A stretch of 64,000 nucleotides of DNA from Antedon mediterranea. Its lineage: Eukaryota > Echinodermata > Crinoidea > Comatulida > Antedonidae. The stretch spans positions 20,248,922 to 20,312,921 of the forward strand of contig NC_092678.1 of NCBI RefSeq assembly GCF_964355755.1, written 5' to 3'. The notes under the pieces were generated by a model. The model was not told the origin of the DNA and did not search any database. It saw only the letters and a program-made list of their open reading frames with translations. Positions 1-12,500 of this stretch are shown piece after piece; position 1 is the stretch's first letter, and every line of letters starts with the position of its first letter. Both the position numbers and the translations under genes were made by a program.

Positions 1-110
1 TGTACAATGATGTATACTGTAATCAACCAATCAAAGGGTGAAAATTCAATGCTTGGTATCTTTGGTTTAATTGGCAGAAATGACATTACAAATACAAATT
101 ACACTATAAA

Positions 111-227
111 AACCAGGGAGTTGTAAAATAACCAGGGAGTTGTAAAATAACCAGGGAGTTGTAAAATAACCAGGGAGTTGTAAAATAACCAGGGAGTTGT
201 AAAATAATTTTATTTTACAACTCCCTG
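111..227. repeat. 19-bp tandem repeat followed by an inverted copy
   Basis: Five perfect copies of a 19-bp unit (AACCAGGGAGTTGTAAAAT) run from 111 to 205. An inverted copy of most of the unit follows at about 207-227, so the tract can fold into a hairpin. The spacerless units do not resemble a CRISPR array. It is probably a terminal or internal part of an AT-rich mobile repeat. Confidence 0.85.
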
Positions 228-268
228 ATAAAAACCATCGAATAGGAAATGCACTCAGTTAAATAATA

Positions 269-1827
269 GGGTCATTCTTCAGCAAGTGTCTAAAATCGTG
301 TCCCGATACTTTGGTGGGATAGAGACTGAAAATTCATCATTAAAAAATAAAAATTCTTGACTTAAATCATAATCAACAATATTGTAAATTATAATTAATT
401 ACATAAAACAAAGATAATTACATTGATATTGTTAATTTTTATAAAAATGTTTCAGGCAACCCCCTAAAATCCTATGTCCCGATCGTACATCTTCAATTTT
501 ATGATCGCCGTATATATTTGATAACAGAACTTTTGTAATATCGAAAATATTATAAAAAGTTAGTTAATCATGATATCATGCGATTATATTCTTTGAAATA
601 CATCTCTACATACATTAAATCTCAAACTTTAAAGTTTTTGTTTGGAAAAAGCTTGTCCCGCAGTTTTGTGTCATTTCCGTCACATAATTTAAATGTACCG
701 TCTACAGTTTAATGAACGGCGGTGAACAAAATTGACTGTGCGTTGTAAACATACGAAGATATTGAAATTAAACTAGCCGCACATCATTTTCAATAAAAGA
801 GGAAAAAAGCTAAAAAAAACGAGGTTTTAGAAAAATTACAGCTGCGTACCTTTATTGAATGTCATATCCGAACGGTATAGAACTCATTAAATAATTATAA
901 TTTCTGGTTTTTTTCAACTGGAAGTACAAGTTATTCACGGTATCTAGAAGTATGCAATCCGTCTCCGCTGTCAGACATGCCTACGATGTGATCCTAGGCT
1001 GTCCAATGCTAAATACATCATCTCCGTCACGGTCAGCTCCGTCACATTTCCCAATGTTTCGTTGTGACGGAGATGACGGCCCGTGACGGATATGACTTTT
1101 TGTTATTGCCAGGGCCTTTTTTTGTTGTACATTTTGTTTTGTATATCTTTATTATGTTATTACATTGTATATCTATGTGACTCTGGTCAATAAACATAAT
1201 CAAATCATATCTTAAAGTCATCTCCGTCACATGATTTTTTAGGTTCGTCATATCCGTCACGGTTTCATCTCCGTCACATGGATATTTTATCCTTTTAAAT
1301 CCTAAAATATTTAAGTAATGAACGCAATTATGTGGTATATTGAAATATAAACAATATTCTTCTACTACTGTATGTCAATGGATAGTAATATTAGTTCAAC
1401 AGAATTTTGTAAAACATCAGTGACAGTCATACTATTTTCTGAAAATTATTATTTTTTGGAACAGTAAATGGTTTTGAACGTATAACATCATAATAAATGT
1501 TAAAACAATCATTTTTTGATTAATAGAGACAAAAATAATATATAGTATCAAAGAATAATGGAAACAATTTTATAATTCCTGAACCGTTATTTTTTCTACT
1601 GTATCTTTTTATATTCCATAAATGTGACGGAAATGACAGTAACATAGAACCATGTATTTATAAATACGAATAAAATACGAAATATATAATAAAGATTGTG
1701 CCAAACATACGCTTGCCATGTAATACATGTTCATTTATCTGAATAAACTTTTAAAATTTTAAAAATGCAAATTTTAAAATTGATTTTTTTATAAACCTGA
1801 AATTAGACACTTACTGAAGAATGACCC
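269..1827. mobile_element. Non-autonomous TIR DNA transposon, about 1.56 kb
   Basis: Terminal inverted repeats of 25 bp with one mismatch lie at 269-293 and 1803-1827 and begin GGGTCATTCTTCAG. Flanking AATAATA (262-268) and AATAATT (1828-1834) fit a 7-bp target duplication with one mismatch. No transposase ORF is visible. The interior carries many copies of a TGTGACGGA-ATGAC motif in both orientations, near 668, 1018-1095, 1217-1280 and 1622, which could be transposase-binding subterminal repeats. An inverted partial copy of 300-690 occurs at 19360-19715. The superfamily is not assigned. Confidence 0.75.
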
Positions 1828-1848
1828 AATAATTCACTGACACAGGAT

Positions 1849-2090
1849 TGATTGATTGATTGAATTGAAATTTATATTTATACTGGGTAACCTCTCTTCA
1901 GTCAAAGACTGGTCTCCCAGAGGGCCCAGTTGGTGATCAGTGGCTGTGATGTACTAATACACCGGGGTAACTCGTTCTACCACCAGAACCATGGAGTGAG
2001 TGAGCCTCGAACCCCTGCCGATGTTAAGGCTACTGTACGTAATTACGGTTCCACTGTCTTAACCGCTCGGCCACTCACTCACTACCAAGA
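1849..2090 (-). mobile_element. tRNA-derived SINE
   Basis: Read on the minus strand, the element starts with a tRNA Leu/Ser-like head. It has a canonical A box (TGGCCGAGCGG, rc near 2060-2072) and a B box (GGTTCGAGGC, rc near 2004-2013). An unrelated body follows, ending in a short (CAAT)n tail at 1849-1872, typical of LINE-mobilised SINEs. The head cannot form a full tRNA cloverleaf followed by normal flanks, so it is a SINE and not a tRNA gene. Confidence 0.8.
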
Positions 2091-2149
2091 TGTGCTTTAC
2101 CAAAGTACTGTTTTAAGAAACATGAATGTATAAACAAATATGACCTGTA

Positions 2150-5100
2150 GTTTGTAATTTTTTTTTTTAAATACACACCTGAGTGTATCATTTCTATTTA
2201 ATTGGTTAATTGCATACTGTATCATGGGTTATTCAGTATTGGTTCTATTGAACGGAACAGTGATATTCAATCGTGAACGTGAATAATGAACGTTAATTGA
2301 ACAAACCTTTAGTGTGTGCCACCTATAAAATGTTTTATTCCGTCGTGTTCAAAGTGTGACATTCATTCAAGGTAGAAATTAAATATTCTCTCTATTCACA
2401 TTGAGATTTGAGAATTAAGATTATAATAAAATCAGACTTTGAATAGGCCATTTTGCAGGTGAAATTTTTGTACTCCATGCCATTAGAAATAAAAACATAG
2501 AATAATGATTTCACTTTTTATACACTAAAAAGGAACAATTTGGTTAGATTTTAAAAACCCAACTCTAAAACAATTAGACTATTTTTTCTACAGTTTTAAT
2601 TCAGGTAACTATTTTTTTTCCGATCTAATTTTTGGTCAATTTTTTTTAGTTATACAGTATGTGACATTAAAATTGCATATTTCAACCAAAAAAATGTTAA
2701 AATAAAAAAAAAATTGTTTAGCAATATTGGTAATCTAACTGATTTTTTTGTCGAGAAACATAGTGTTGTATCATATTTTTTTATTTTAGAAATGTGTACA
2801 ATAAGGTTGTTTTGTATAGCGTTTTGCTATGCAACACTGGTAAAATTATTGCCTGCGTTCAATATCATTTTTGTATAATGTAGACATAGCTAGTAGTCAA
2901 TTAATGTTTAAATAATGAGTGGTTGACTTTTAATACTTAAATAAAATGTTCATGTTTAAAGTTATCTTTATGATTATCATTTCACAAACCTTGACATTAT
3001 TGTGTGTGTCAAGTTTATAATAAAAGAAATTCTTTCTAATTGTTCGTTATGACCACAAGATACACAAGGGGTAGGAACGTGTATTGTTTAAGCTTCAACA
3101 GAAATCCCTAATATTGTATGCGAATGAACCCGTTAAATACGATTTGATATGCAAATTTGAATGCAAAACAAAATATTTTTTGCTACAAAAATAGTTAATA
3201 ATTATTACTAAACTTACCAGCGTTTGAAATTATAAAACTGGTCTGCCAGCCAATGGCCAGTTAATGCCTGGAAGACCAGCTATATACTAATAGTCAAATA
3301 ACAAGTCCGCTTGGCCAGTTAAAATGTCAATTAAAATCTGATAAAATAACAATAGTTTTACTCAATTCACCTCTCACAATTTCAATTACAAAATTGTTCA
3401 CTATGTATTAATTAAGATTTCTTAAATTCTGTATTGTCCCCCAAAAACATGAAAATGAAGATTAATTAAATCAAACATTGATTGGTTATTTTGTAGTTTT
3501 AATAAAGTTAATCACTTCCATAGAAAAAAAAAGAAAAAAATTTATGTTTTAACTTATAAAATGAGAAAATAATGGTTAAATTCAACCAAAAATCCATTGG
3601 CTGGCAGCCAATTTGACTATATTTTTCTTTAAATTACAGTTTTTTCAGGTTTATTTAAATACATTTTTTTCGATCTAATTTTTGGTCAAAGTGGATAACT
3701 ATTACATTGTATGTGACATTAAAATGGTATTCAAAAAAATAATTTTTAATTAATTAATTTTTAAGGGGTCAATACATTTTTAAATTCTGTACAGGTCTCA
3801 TTTTCATTTTTTTTAAAGGAATGTTCATTATTTTGGTTGTTAATTGGAGGTCTCCCTAATGTATACGCCCTTATTCTGTAACCAGTAAAAGGAGACCCCT
3901 GTACAGTACAATGTTATACTGTTCTTATTATTTAAGTGTATTTGTTTGTTTTTTTTCATGCAAAACTAACATTTTTGCCTGAATAGTAGACTAGTAGTAC
4001 TCCTCTTTATTTAGAGGACACTTTTCCATGAAATCAGTGAGGGTCAATATTCTGAATAATACTACAGCCAACCTCTATTCAAGGGACACCCTGATGAAAA
4101 CGACATCTTAGAAGGTCCCGAAGGCGTCCCTTTTATACAATGTAGGGGTTTATTATTAAAACTTTCAGAGGAACAGGACTTTTTTTCGCCCAAGCTATCA
4201 CATTTTTAACTTAAACTTGATTTATTGTATTCACAGACAGCAGATTTTTTTCTGGTACAGTAATTAAAAAAAAGAAGAGAAACACTCTCTAAAGGTTTAC
4301 ATAACACTGTAATTAACAGCAACATTCCATGGGTATTTCCTAATTGATGACTCATTCCAATCATAAAATCTGGTTCCAAAGGTCAGATAGTGGATTTCTA
4401 CTGTACAGTAGGGTATGTTCAGACTCACGGCGTTAAGGTAGCGTAATGTAAGAGGCGTACATATTTTTGTGTCTGAATTACTGTAGGCCGCGGATTAGCG
4501 TTGGGGAGCTGGTACACCACGCCAGTGGCGTTAATAACCCTTGCAGGAGAGGGTAGATTTAATAACGCTAATCCAGTGATGCATCAGTGATTTTAACATT
4601 AACCAACGAAAAGACACGACCACGATTAGCAGGCATACCTGTACAGCGCAATTTTAAAGTACAGTTCGCGTCAGCGATATGATATTTTCATAAATTAAAT
4701 ACAATACTGTGTAATAATCAGATAATTGTCCGTGTGCTAATTATGTTTAAAATTATTTTGAATTAAAATGCAATTCTGCAAGTAGTAAGAACAAATCAGT
4801 ATATTTTGAAGGTAACATTATACTGTATAAATAAAAATAACAAAAAACAACTTTACAATATAAACTGTAATCCATTTTTCATGAATGTATACATAGTTCA
4901 ATTTTCAATCTGATTAGACCTAATGTTCAGAGTCTTTTAAATGCAAGGCATTGGAATTTTGATCGTTGTGTCTGAAAACCTTGACTTTTAACGCCAGGAA
5001 TTACCGTACGCCTTGCGCTAGATAACAAACCTTACACCGTGTGTCTGAACATACCCTTAGTCTGCTATAAATAATAATCAAACTTTAATTGAATTTTAAC

Positions 5101-5160
5101 AACATGAATATAAACAATTTTTTGCCTGTGTCAATTACATGTTTTTATTTTGGGTTACAG
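2150..5160. other. AT-rich gene A upstream region, no gene identified
   Basis: No convincing exon is seen. The stretch holds two copies of a short interspersed repeat (about 2580-2690 and 3640-3760, sharing CGATCTAATTTTTGGTCAA). It also holds a block at about 2940-3110 that is conserved upstream of gene B (22430-22590). The missing signal-peptide exon of gene A should lie in or before this region but cannot be picked out by eye. Confidence 0.5.
2940..3110 (+). promoter_or_regulatory. Block conserved upstream of both receptor genes
   Basis: About 160 bp is strongly similar to 22430-22590 and sits upstream of the first visible exon in both genes. Each copy has a TATA-like TTATAATAAAAG (3014-3025 and 22482-22493). 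The short ATG frame inside is shifted between copies, so the block is not coding. A promoter or 5' UTR is possible, but it may simply be duplicated sequence. Confidence 0.3.
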
Positions 5161-6507
5161 GTGAAAAGGTCAAACATCTGCGACAATGTTAAGTGCCTTC
5201 CTGGATACCAGTGTTGTGAGGAAGGTAGAGATGCTTGTGGTGGAAATGAGTGTGAACAATGTATAGGTAATTTAATATATTTTATAATCTAACATTTCAT
5301 ATGATTCCCTGGTGCCCTGAACTGAAAAAAGTATCATGGAAATTGACTTCACACCAAATTTGTACGATTTTAATCCGTTTTTTTTTTCTTTACTGAAATC
5401 ATACATTTGTATTCTTTTGACCTATCAACAGTGATTATGAATGACCTCGCTTGACAACAGATAACCGTATTCATGTTCGATGTGAAAGCATGCACAACGC
5501 TCGCGATATTTCCTCAGGGTGCCAAACCGAATCCGGGCGCGATGTGAAAGTAGCTTATAGTCTACAGGGCTATCCACAAATTATCTAAATTCAGGCTGCC
5601 TACTGGAATTTTACACTGGCATACACAGAAATAAATGTACCGACCTATTTACAGCTATTTACCTACCTACTTAAGTGCCTATACCTTGTCATCTGCTATT
5701 TGGCAGGTCCATGAAAGTTTGCTTTCTCCACACTTCTCTATTTAGTGCTTCTTCTTTTAGTTCCATTTGTGTATTACTATTAGTAATAAGTAAGTAAGTG
5801 GTACTTTTATTTTTTAATCTATCAAGCATAGCTACTGTATCCTTGTTTTACTTTTGTATCTTCCTTCTGTCTACTGTATCACAATTTTCAATTATAATCA
5901 ATCCTTCCTATCCTTTTCATTATCTGCCTCTCTACTCTCTATCAATTTGTCCTTATTTCTTCTGAGTATTTGTATTTTCCTCCAGCACCACATCTCAAAG
6001 GCTTCAATACTAAATATTTCCTGCGTAAAAGAATATTCATTAAAATGTGTTCGATATTATTGAGTTTAATCACTGTCCTTCTCAAAGATAGAAACCCTAT
6101 TCTCAAGGCAAACATACTGTAAGCCATACACAATGATGTACACATCATCTTCTATCATTTTTTTGCCATGACCTCTGACATGATTTGAACCCAAGAATCT
6201 GCCAATCATCAACCCCAATTACATTTCTATTTAAATTATTGTCTTAACTCAATAGATGGAACATTCTCATCTGGTGAAGTTGGAGAATATTGTGAAAATT
6301 GTCACAATTGTCTCCATGGCGAAGACAAGATTAAGGACTGTACTCGTGAAAAAGACACGGTTTGTGAATGTCCATATGGTAAATATATCACCAGCTTTAG
6401 CACATGCGTACCGTGTGATGAATGCAATGAAAAAGATTGTAAAATAGTATGTAACACAACGACACCAAAATCAACGGCAACACCGCTAAAACAGTCCACA
6501 ACACCTG
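5161..6507 (+). CDS. Gene A exons 1-2: TNFR cysteine-rich repeats
   Basis: Exon 5161-5266 encodes a short Cys-rich module (C..VKC..GYQCCEEG..ACGGNEC..C). Exon 6256-6507 encodes a TNFR-type repeat with the pattern GTFSSGE..CENCHNCL, then CTREKDTVCECPYGKY and a final CVPCDEC..KDC. It runs into a TTTPKSTATP stalk. The spacing of Cys pairs and the CT...DTVCECPYGKY phrase are characteristic of TNFR cysteine-rich domains. The exons align with gene B exons 23241-23349 and 24925-25182. Confidence 0.85.
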
Positions 6508-9500
6508 GTAAGTTTCAATCGATTAGGAAATCATTCTCAATTTGGCAACCAAAACTAATTATATGATGATCAGGAAAACATTGTGGTTGTTTAGAAAATT
6601 GAGAAATATACCTCAAATGTAGTTTAACAAATACAACTTAAATTTATGTTAATTTGAACAACACAACAACTCTGATCTTTACTACACTACCTGGATTTGT
6701 GAAAACATAATTTTTAATTAATCGATCATTATTTGGACTATGTAACTTTTAATTTATTTTTATTTACTACTTTTCACAGCTAGAACCATTGTAATGACAA
6801 CACCAAGTCAAAAGACAACAACATCCACATCTATACCGCCTACCACCAATAACCAAGAAGAGGGTTCATCGTGGAAGGATATATACCTTGTACCAATTAT
6901 TTCCTCTTCAGGTAAGGCTCCCCTTAAAGGAAAAATGTTATGTCGATTTGTACTTGTATCAATTATCTAGTGGCATGACATGAATGAAAAAGACATGACA
7001 CCTGTTACTATCAGTGAATTACACCCACCTCTTGTATTGTGCACAGGTAGAGTATTGTATATTACAGCTCATTCATGAATAATTTGATAATTTAAATAAG
7101 GACCAAAATTTAGTGCATGAGAATTACTCCAAGCTAGTCACCTGTAGCCCATACAAGCTTTCGTGGTCATTCCTTGTTGCCATAGTCTTTGCCTACTACT
7201 ACTACTACTAAAAATCAATAAAACAGCATGTAGTACATTCTGTTTTATTGATTTTTTTTTTCAGTTTTATTTTTGGTTTTCTATTGGGAGAATGATTTTC
7301 TTTGTTGTCTTTACAAAACTAACCCAGATAACTACATATTGAAATTACACATATAAAATAAGAACATTCAGTTTCTGAATTTGTTATTCTTGTTATATTT
7401 TAGTGTTTGTTATCTTTGTTATTGGTGGTTTATGCATCTGTGCTAGAAGGAGTTTGTGCTGCTGGACTAGGGAGTCTCGAGAATTTTGGAGAAATTATTG
7501 TCCCTGGTGCTGTAAGTTTCTTATGTATAGATTTACCGAAGATTGTTTATGAAGTATTACGGCCCTGATTTTTAGAACCATTAACAGGTTATATAATGCC
7601 TAACGAATTTAAGGAGTATTTTTTCTAAAAGCACTAAATTCTTCAGCCAATAAATGTTTATAATCTTTGCTTCAATAAACAGTTTGTGAACATAAATTTG
7701 AAAACATTGGTTTGATCATACTAAAATGTTATTCTTCTGTATTTATTAGAAGAACCAACAAGTTGTATACAGTATAATTATCAATATATTTTGATTTTAG
7801 GCAAAACAACTGGAATTGAAGGTGGAAATGAAGGAATTGCTGTCTCCCAGGGTAATAAGAAATCTACCATGTGTAATATCCTAGCAGGTAAAAATATAAC
7901 TGATTTTATTAGTTTTACCAAACAAGTTTTTTACTAGTTTGAACAAATGTCTGTTTCAAATGCAATTTGTATTTTTGTTCTTCCTTTCTTGGAAAATGTG
8001 TGACTAGATTCGATAATAAACATTTTTATGTTGTTTCTATAGTAAAGCAGCTCAACAACTTTGTTTGTTTATTTTTATTATAGGGTGTTGTATAACAGTC
8101 CAACAAACGGGTAAATATATAATTTTTTAGTTGTAGTTACATACACTATTAATCATTTTCACTGTGTGTGGGAGAGATGAAAAATAATGTCACAGTTTGA
8201 TACAGAGTAGGGGCTATCAGTGAAAAATCTACAAGGCAGTACTGTACTGTAAGTAAGAATAACAATGTATTAGAAGACTGGAAATGAGCAAGATATACGG
8301 ATTCAGGACTACTGTAAAGGTCAAAGATACTTTATACTGTACTTGATTGCTTGATTGAGATTATGCTGTTATTTACAAGACTGGTAAAATGTGTAGGCTA
8401 GTCATTTCATTGATACATAGTCATAGACTGAGATTGTGGTGATACCTGAAATATTGCAGAACATATCACAAAGCGTAATAATGAATAGGAAATAGTGTGG
8501 AGGAGGGAAGAAAATGTGGAGTATGGCATCATACTTAAAACCAATTTAAAATTCCTTCTTTAAATTAATCTATGTGGGTGTGTGTTGGTAGTGGTGGAGT
8601 ACATGGTCAATAAGATAAGGAATAAATATATATATATATATGGTGTTTATTTTATTGTATTGTATCTTCGCTGAAGCCTATGTAAAATGGCATTATGCAT
8701 AAATATACATTTCCTAATAGTAAATTTGGTTTAAAAAAACATCATAATTTTCATTTTTTTTTAAGGGGCTGGAGACAATGCAGGTATTATTTCTAGATTT
8801 TAATGTCACATTTTCTCATCTTTATTCTTCACTATTCATTTTCTCCCTACTTGCAACATCTTTTAATCAAACAAAATTTTAAAAAAGATGTAGTTTGGGC
8901 CCAGCGAAAAATCATATTCTGCTACTGCATCTATCAAAATTATATAATATGATTATCAATATTTTTATTTGAAGGCAAACAAAACGAAAGTGATAATGTA
9001 GAAAGAAATAAGAAAACTACTGCTACTGCTAACATACAGTTAAAACATGTAAAAATAAAAGGTAAATATTTTGTAAATACCTGTTACTGAAGTTGAAGAG
9101 ACAATTTTACTAGTGGAAATGTGTTCTTCACATGCAAGTTAAAAGTTACACACACTGACCATAATCATTTCCATTAGGACATTAAATATTGAATTCTGTA
9201 CACTACTCATATATTTGTTATTTTATTATAGGTTCTTCCGTACATATACATGGTACATCAGCTACAGGTAAAATTATAATGACTTGTGTTTATAGTTTTT
9301 TTTAGTACATTTGTAAAAGATGCATTGTTCACATACTTGGTTGCACTGTGTGAGAGAGATGAATAATAATGTACAGCAGAACAATTTTAGGTGTATAAAT
9401 GAAACTATGGGAGTGTACTGTAGAGTAGGACACTCATATTAGAGTAGGAGGTGTTTTTAAAGTTCTTGAAAAGATCCTCTAAAGATGATGAAACTTGTCG

Positions 9501-12500
9501 TAGAGTTAACAAAAATGTGAACAAGGTAGACATTTTAGGCCAGACATGTGTAGAGTTTCCATCAGACCTCCCAACCCCAGGATAAGTCAGGAGTCTCCTG
9601 ATATATCAAGTCATCTTCTACTAATCTCCTGCTAAAATAGAATTTCTCCCAATTTGTTTATGCAAAAAAACATCCTTATGGATAAATGTATTACTTTAGG
9701 CTCTACTACAAGGCAAGGCAAAAATGTATTGCTCTAAAGCATTTACATCTGCCATACCCATTGTTTACTAGAATTATTAGTGATAGCACCTCTATAGTTT
9801 TTATTGCACCTTCTCTTGTTTTAAATGCTATCATAAACAATTATTCTAATATTTCATTTATTTAACTTGGGGCCTCTGTCTTTTCTGAAGATAGTATTGC
9901 ATGACAATAGAAGTAAGACAATAAATAGCAGACTTGAATTGGGGTGTGAGAAGGTATGGAGATAGGAATGGATCAGGGAAGGTGTTGCTGAGGATATCAA
10001 AAGAATTTGTGCAAAAAAAGCAGTAGAAAAAGCTATAGAAATTCAAATTCTATTCATTTCCGCAGTTTTCCTGAATTCAATCTTTATTAACATATGATGC
10101 AGTGAAATGTATATAAATGTAAAGTTTTATATCAATATGGCAATACTTAATTTTTTCTGAATGTTTGTTTATTCAGGTAATGATAATGTACAAAATACTA
10201 CTACTCCTGCACAAGGTATGTGTACTCTTTGTTTATTTTCATCATTATATAATATCATAATTACATATATATTGTATACAATATAATACTGTATTTATTT
10301 TTTTTAAGGAGCTGGAGACTGTGTATCAACAGGTACTGTTCATTATTGTCTTTTTAGATGTTAATTTCTTAATTGCTCACTATTCACTTTTCATTCTGAA
10401 TAGACAAAATGATATAAATTAAAACTAATTATTTTTTTTTTTTAAATCAGATAGTGTATTTGAAGAGGAAAATGACAAGACTGAAGGTAAGTTGGATAGT
10501 CAAAAATGGACACAAATTCTCTGTGGGAGGGGGTTTTAGACGTTTTATAGACCATAGATATTAAGAAATCAGTTATTTCTTGCCAATAGTCTATTACAAG
10601 TGTTATATGGTAGAAAGAAATTAGGGCCCTACTTGTTAATTTATGTATCAAATTTAATGCTCGGACAGAAAGGTCTAATATTAGTTAACTTACAACATAA
10701 ATTAATCAACTAGCGTTCACACAATCGTTTTATGGGAATTTTCCAATGAACAAACTAAGTCATCACAACGCTATCCCTGGGACGATTCGTCCCAGGGATT
10801 CTTTTTGTGCTTCACGAAAATTGTACATAATTTTTGCCCTAAATTCACCCATGAATAGGAGAGTCATTGAACAAGAGTACAAATACTGAAATGTTATTAC
10901 TGTTGTTTTAGGAACTGACAATCCTGAGAAAAAGCCTCTTATGAATCCTAATGGAAGTTCTGTGAAACAAACTAATGGAAGTTCAAGGAAGGGTAAAAGA
11001 AGTCTTATGAGCCAACGTTTATCCATCTCCAGTCTTCCTGATTTACCTGAAGATGGACCTCTAAGTCTACCTAGCTGGTGTTACCGTAAGATAAAGATAT
11101 TTAAACCTACCTTATTATTGAAATGATATCTGTCAACATCAAGTATGCCATCTTCTTTCTAAGAAGCATACAAGATTGTTTTCATTCATAAGTTTTCTTT
11201 TTTATAGAGGACAATGCAAGAGTTCAAAAGGAACACATATTAAACATCGCACCACACATTGGGAAAGAAGTAACAAGGATGGGTTTAAAACTTAACTTTA
11301 CAAATGGTGAAATGGAAACTATTGAGCATAAGCACGATTCAGATCTATTGAAACAAAATTTAGTGGTATTACAGCAGTGGGTGGAAAAAACAGGTGTTCA
11401 TGCTAAGAAGGGTGTTCTTGCACAGGCTCTTGATGATGTTGGAAAAGCAGAGTTTGCGATGAAACATTTGTGGTCTGATCAAGAATGGAAACAAGGTATT
11501 TAATTGAGTTAAACATTTTCAAAAACTTTTTTTTCATAATATTGTATTGTTTTTAATATTTTGTTTACCATATTTATATTTAAAGAGAAATCTAGTCTTA
11601 TTGCTGTTTAATATTTTGTTTAGGGATGTCAAAGATCACTAAAAAACCAACATTTTGGGGAAGAAGAAAAAGTCAGGAATTGGAGGTCAAACTTGATTCT
11701 GGTTAGTATTCTCTGATGAAATATGGTCAAATGATTAAATTCGAAATCAAAGACCCTAGACCTATATTTTTTACCTATTTTAAGGTCACACACTACATTT
11801 ATGTAAAATAAATACTATATTGACCTATTGCGATAATTTCTTTCTTTCTAATTTTTTAAATGGTTAAAGTGTAAAAAAATAAGTCATTTCTAATAATTTA
11901 GGCAGCCCGCTCTAATTCCCAACATGCATCGCGCACGGATTGTTATTTTCATATTGTGAGGTTATGCATCAATCGCGTGAAAGGGTAAACAAATAAAATA
12001 ACCGTAACTTTTCAGTGAAAATACAGTACCAGGAAAAAGGGAAAAAATTAATTCAGCAATGACACAAAGTTACCACTCTTTGGTAGGCCTAGAAACGTCT
12101 ATGAGAGATCTTTCAACACAAGTTACTTGCTATTAAGGAGAGGAAATTGTTTTCATATGTGAACAAGGAGCATTGTATGTTTTGCTACAGCAAACCACTA
12201 TTCATGGGATTTCCTTAATAATGGGACATTTTGTTTATTTGGTAAATTAATTGTATTTGATGATATTTCTATTGGTTTCTTCTTATTTTTGCAAAAAAAA
12301 CCCCAAAAAACAGGATTATGTTTAATCATAATCACCAATAAATTAATATTTTTAAGCTTCTCTGTTCCTTCTTATTTTGTCCCAAATAGCGATGACATAT
12401 TCCTCGTTTATAATGAATGATATATTCACAATGTTTATAATTTATAAATTATTTTATAGGTTATTTTCGTGGCAAGGACTGGACAAAGCAAAGCACATGG

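Noticed and set aside
111-205. CRISPR-like array of identical repeats
   Set aside because: Units are directly adjacent with no spacers, and the DNA is clearly eukaryotic; it is a simple tandem repeat.
2050-2075. Possible tRNA-Leu/Ser gene on the minus strand
   Set aside because: Only the A and B boxes are kept; spacing, stem pairing and the fused body plus CAAT tail mark a SINE.
1930-2133. 67-codon ORF on the plus strand
   Set aside because: It is an antisense shadow of the tRNA-derived SINE.
3050-3100. Shared ATG as first exon of genes A and B
   Set aside because: The frame after the ATG (ATGACCACAAGA…) is shifted between the two copies, so it is not a conserved signal-peptide exon.
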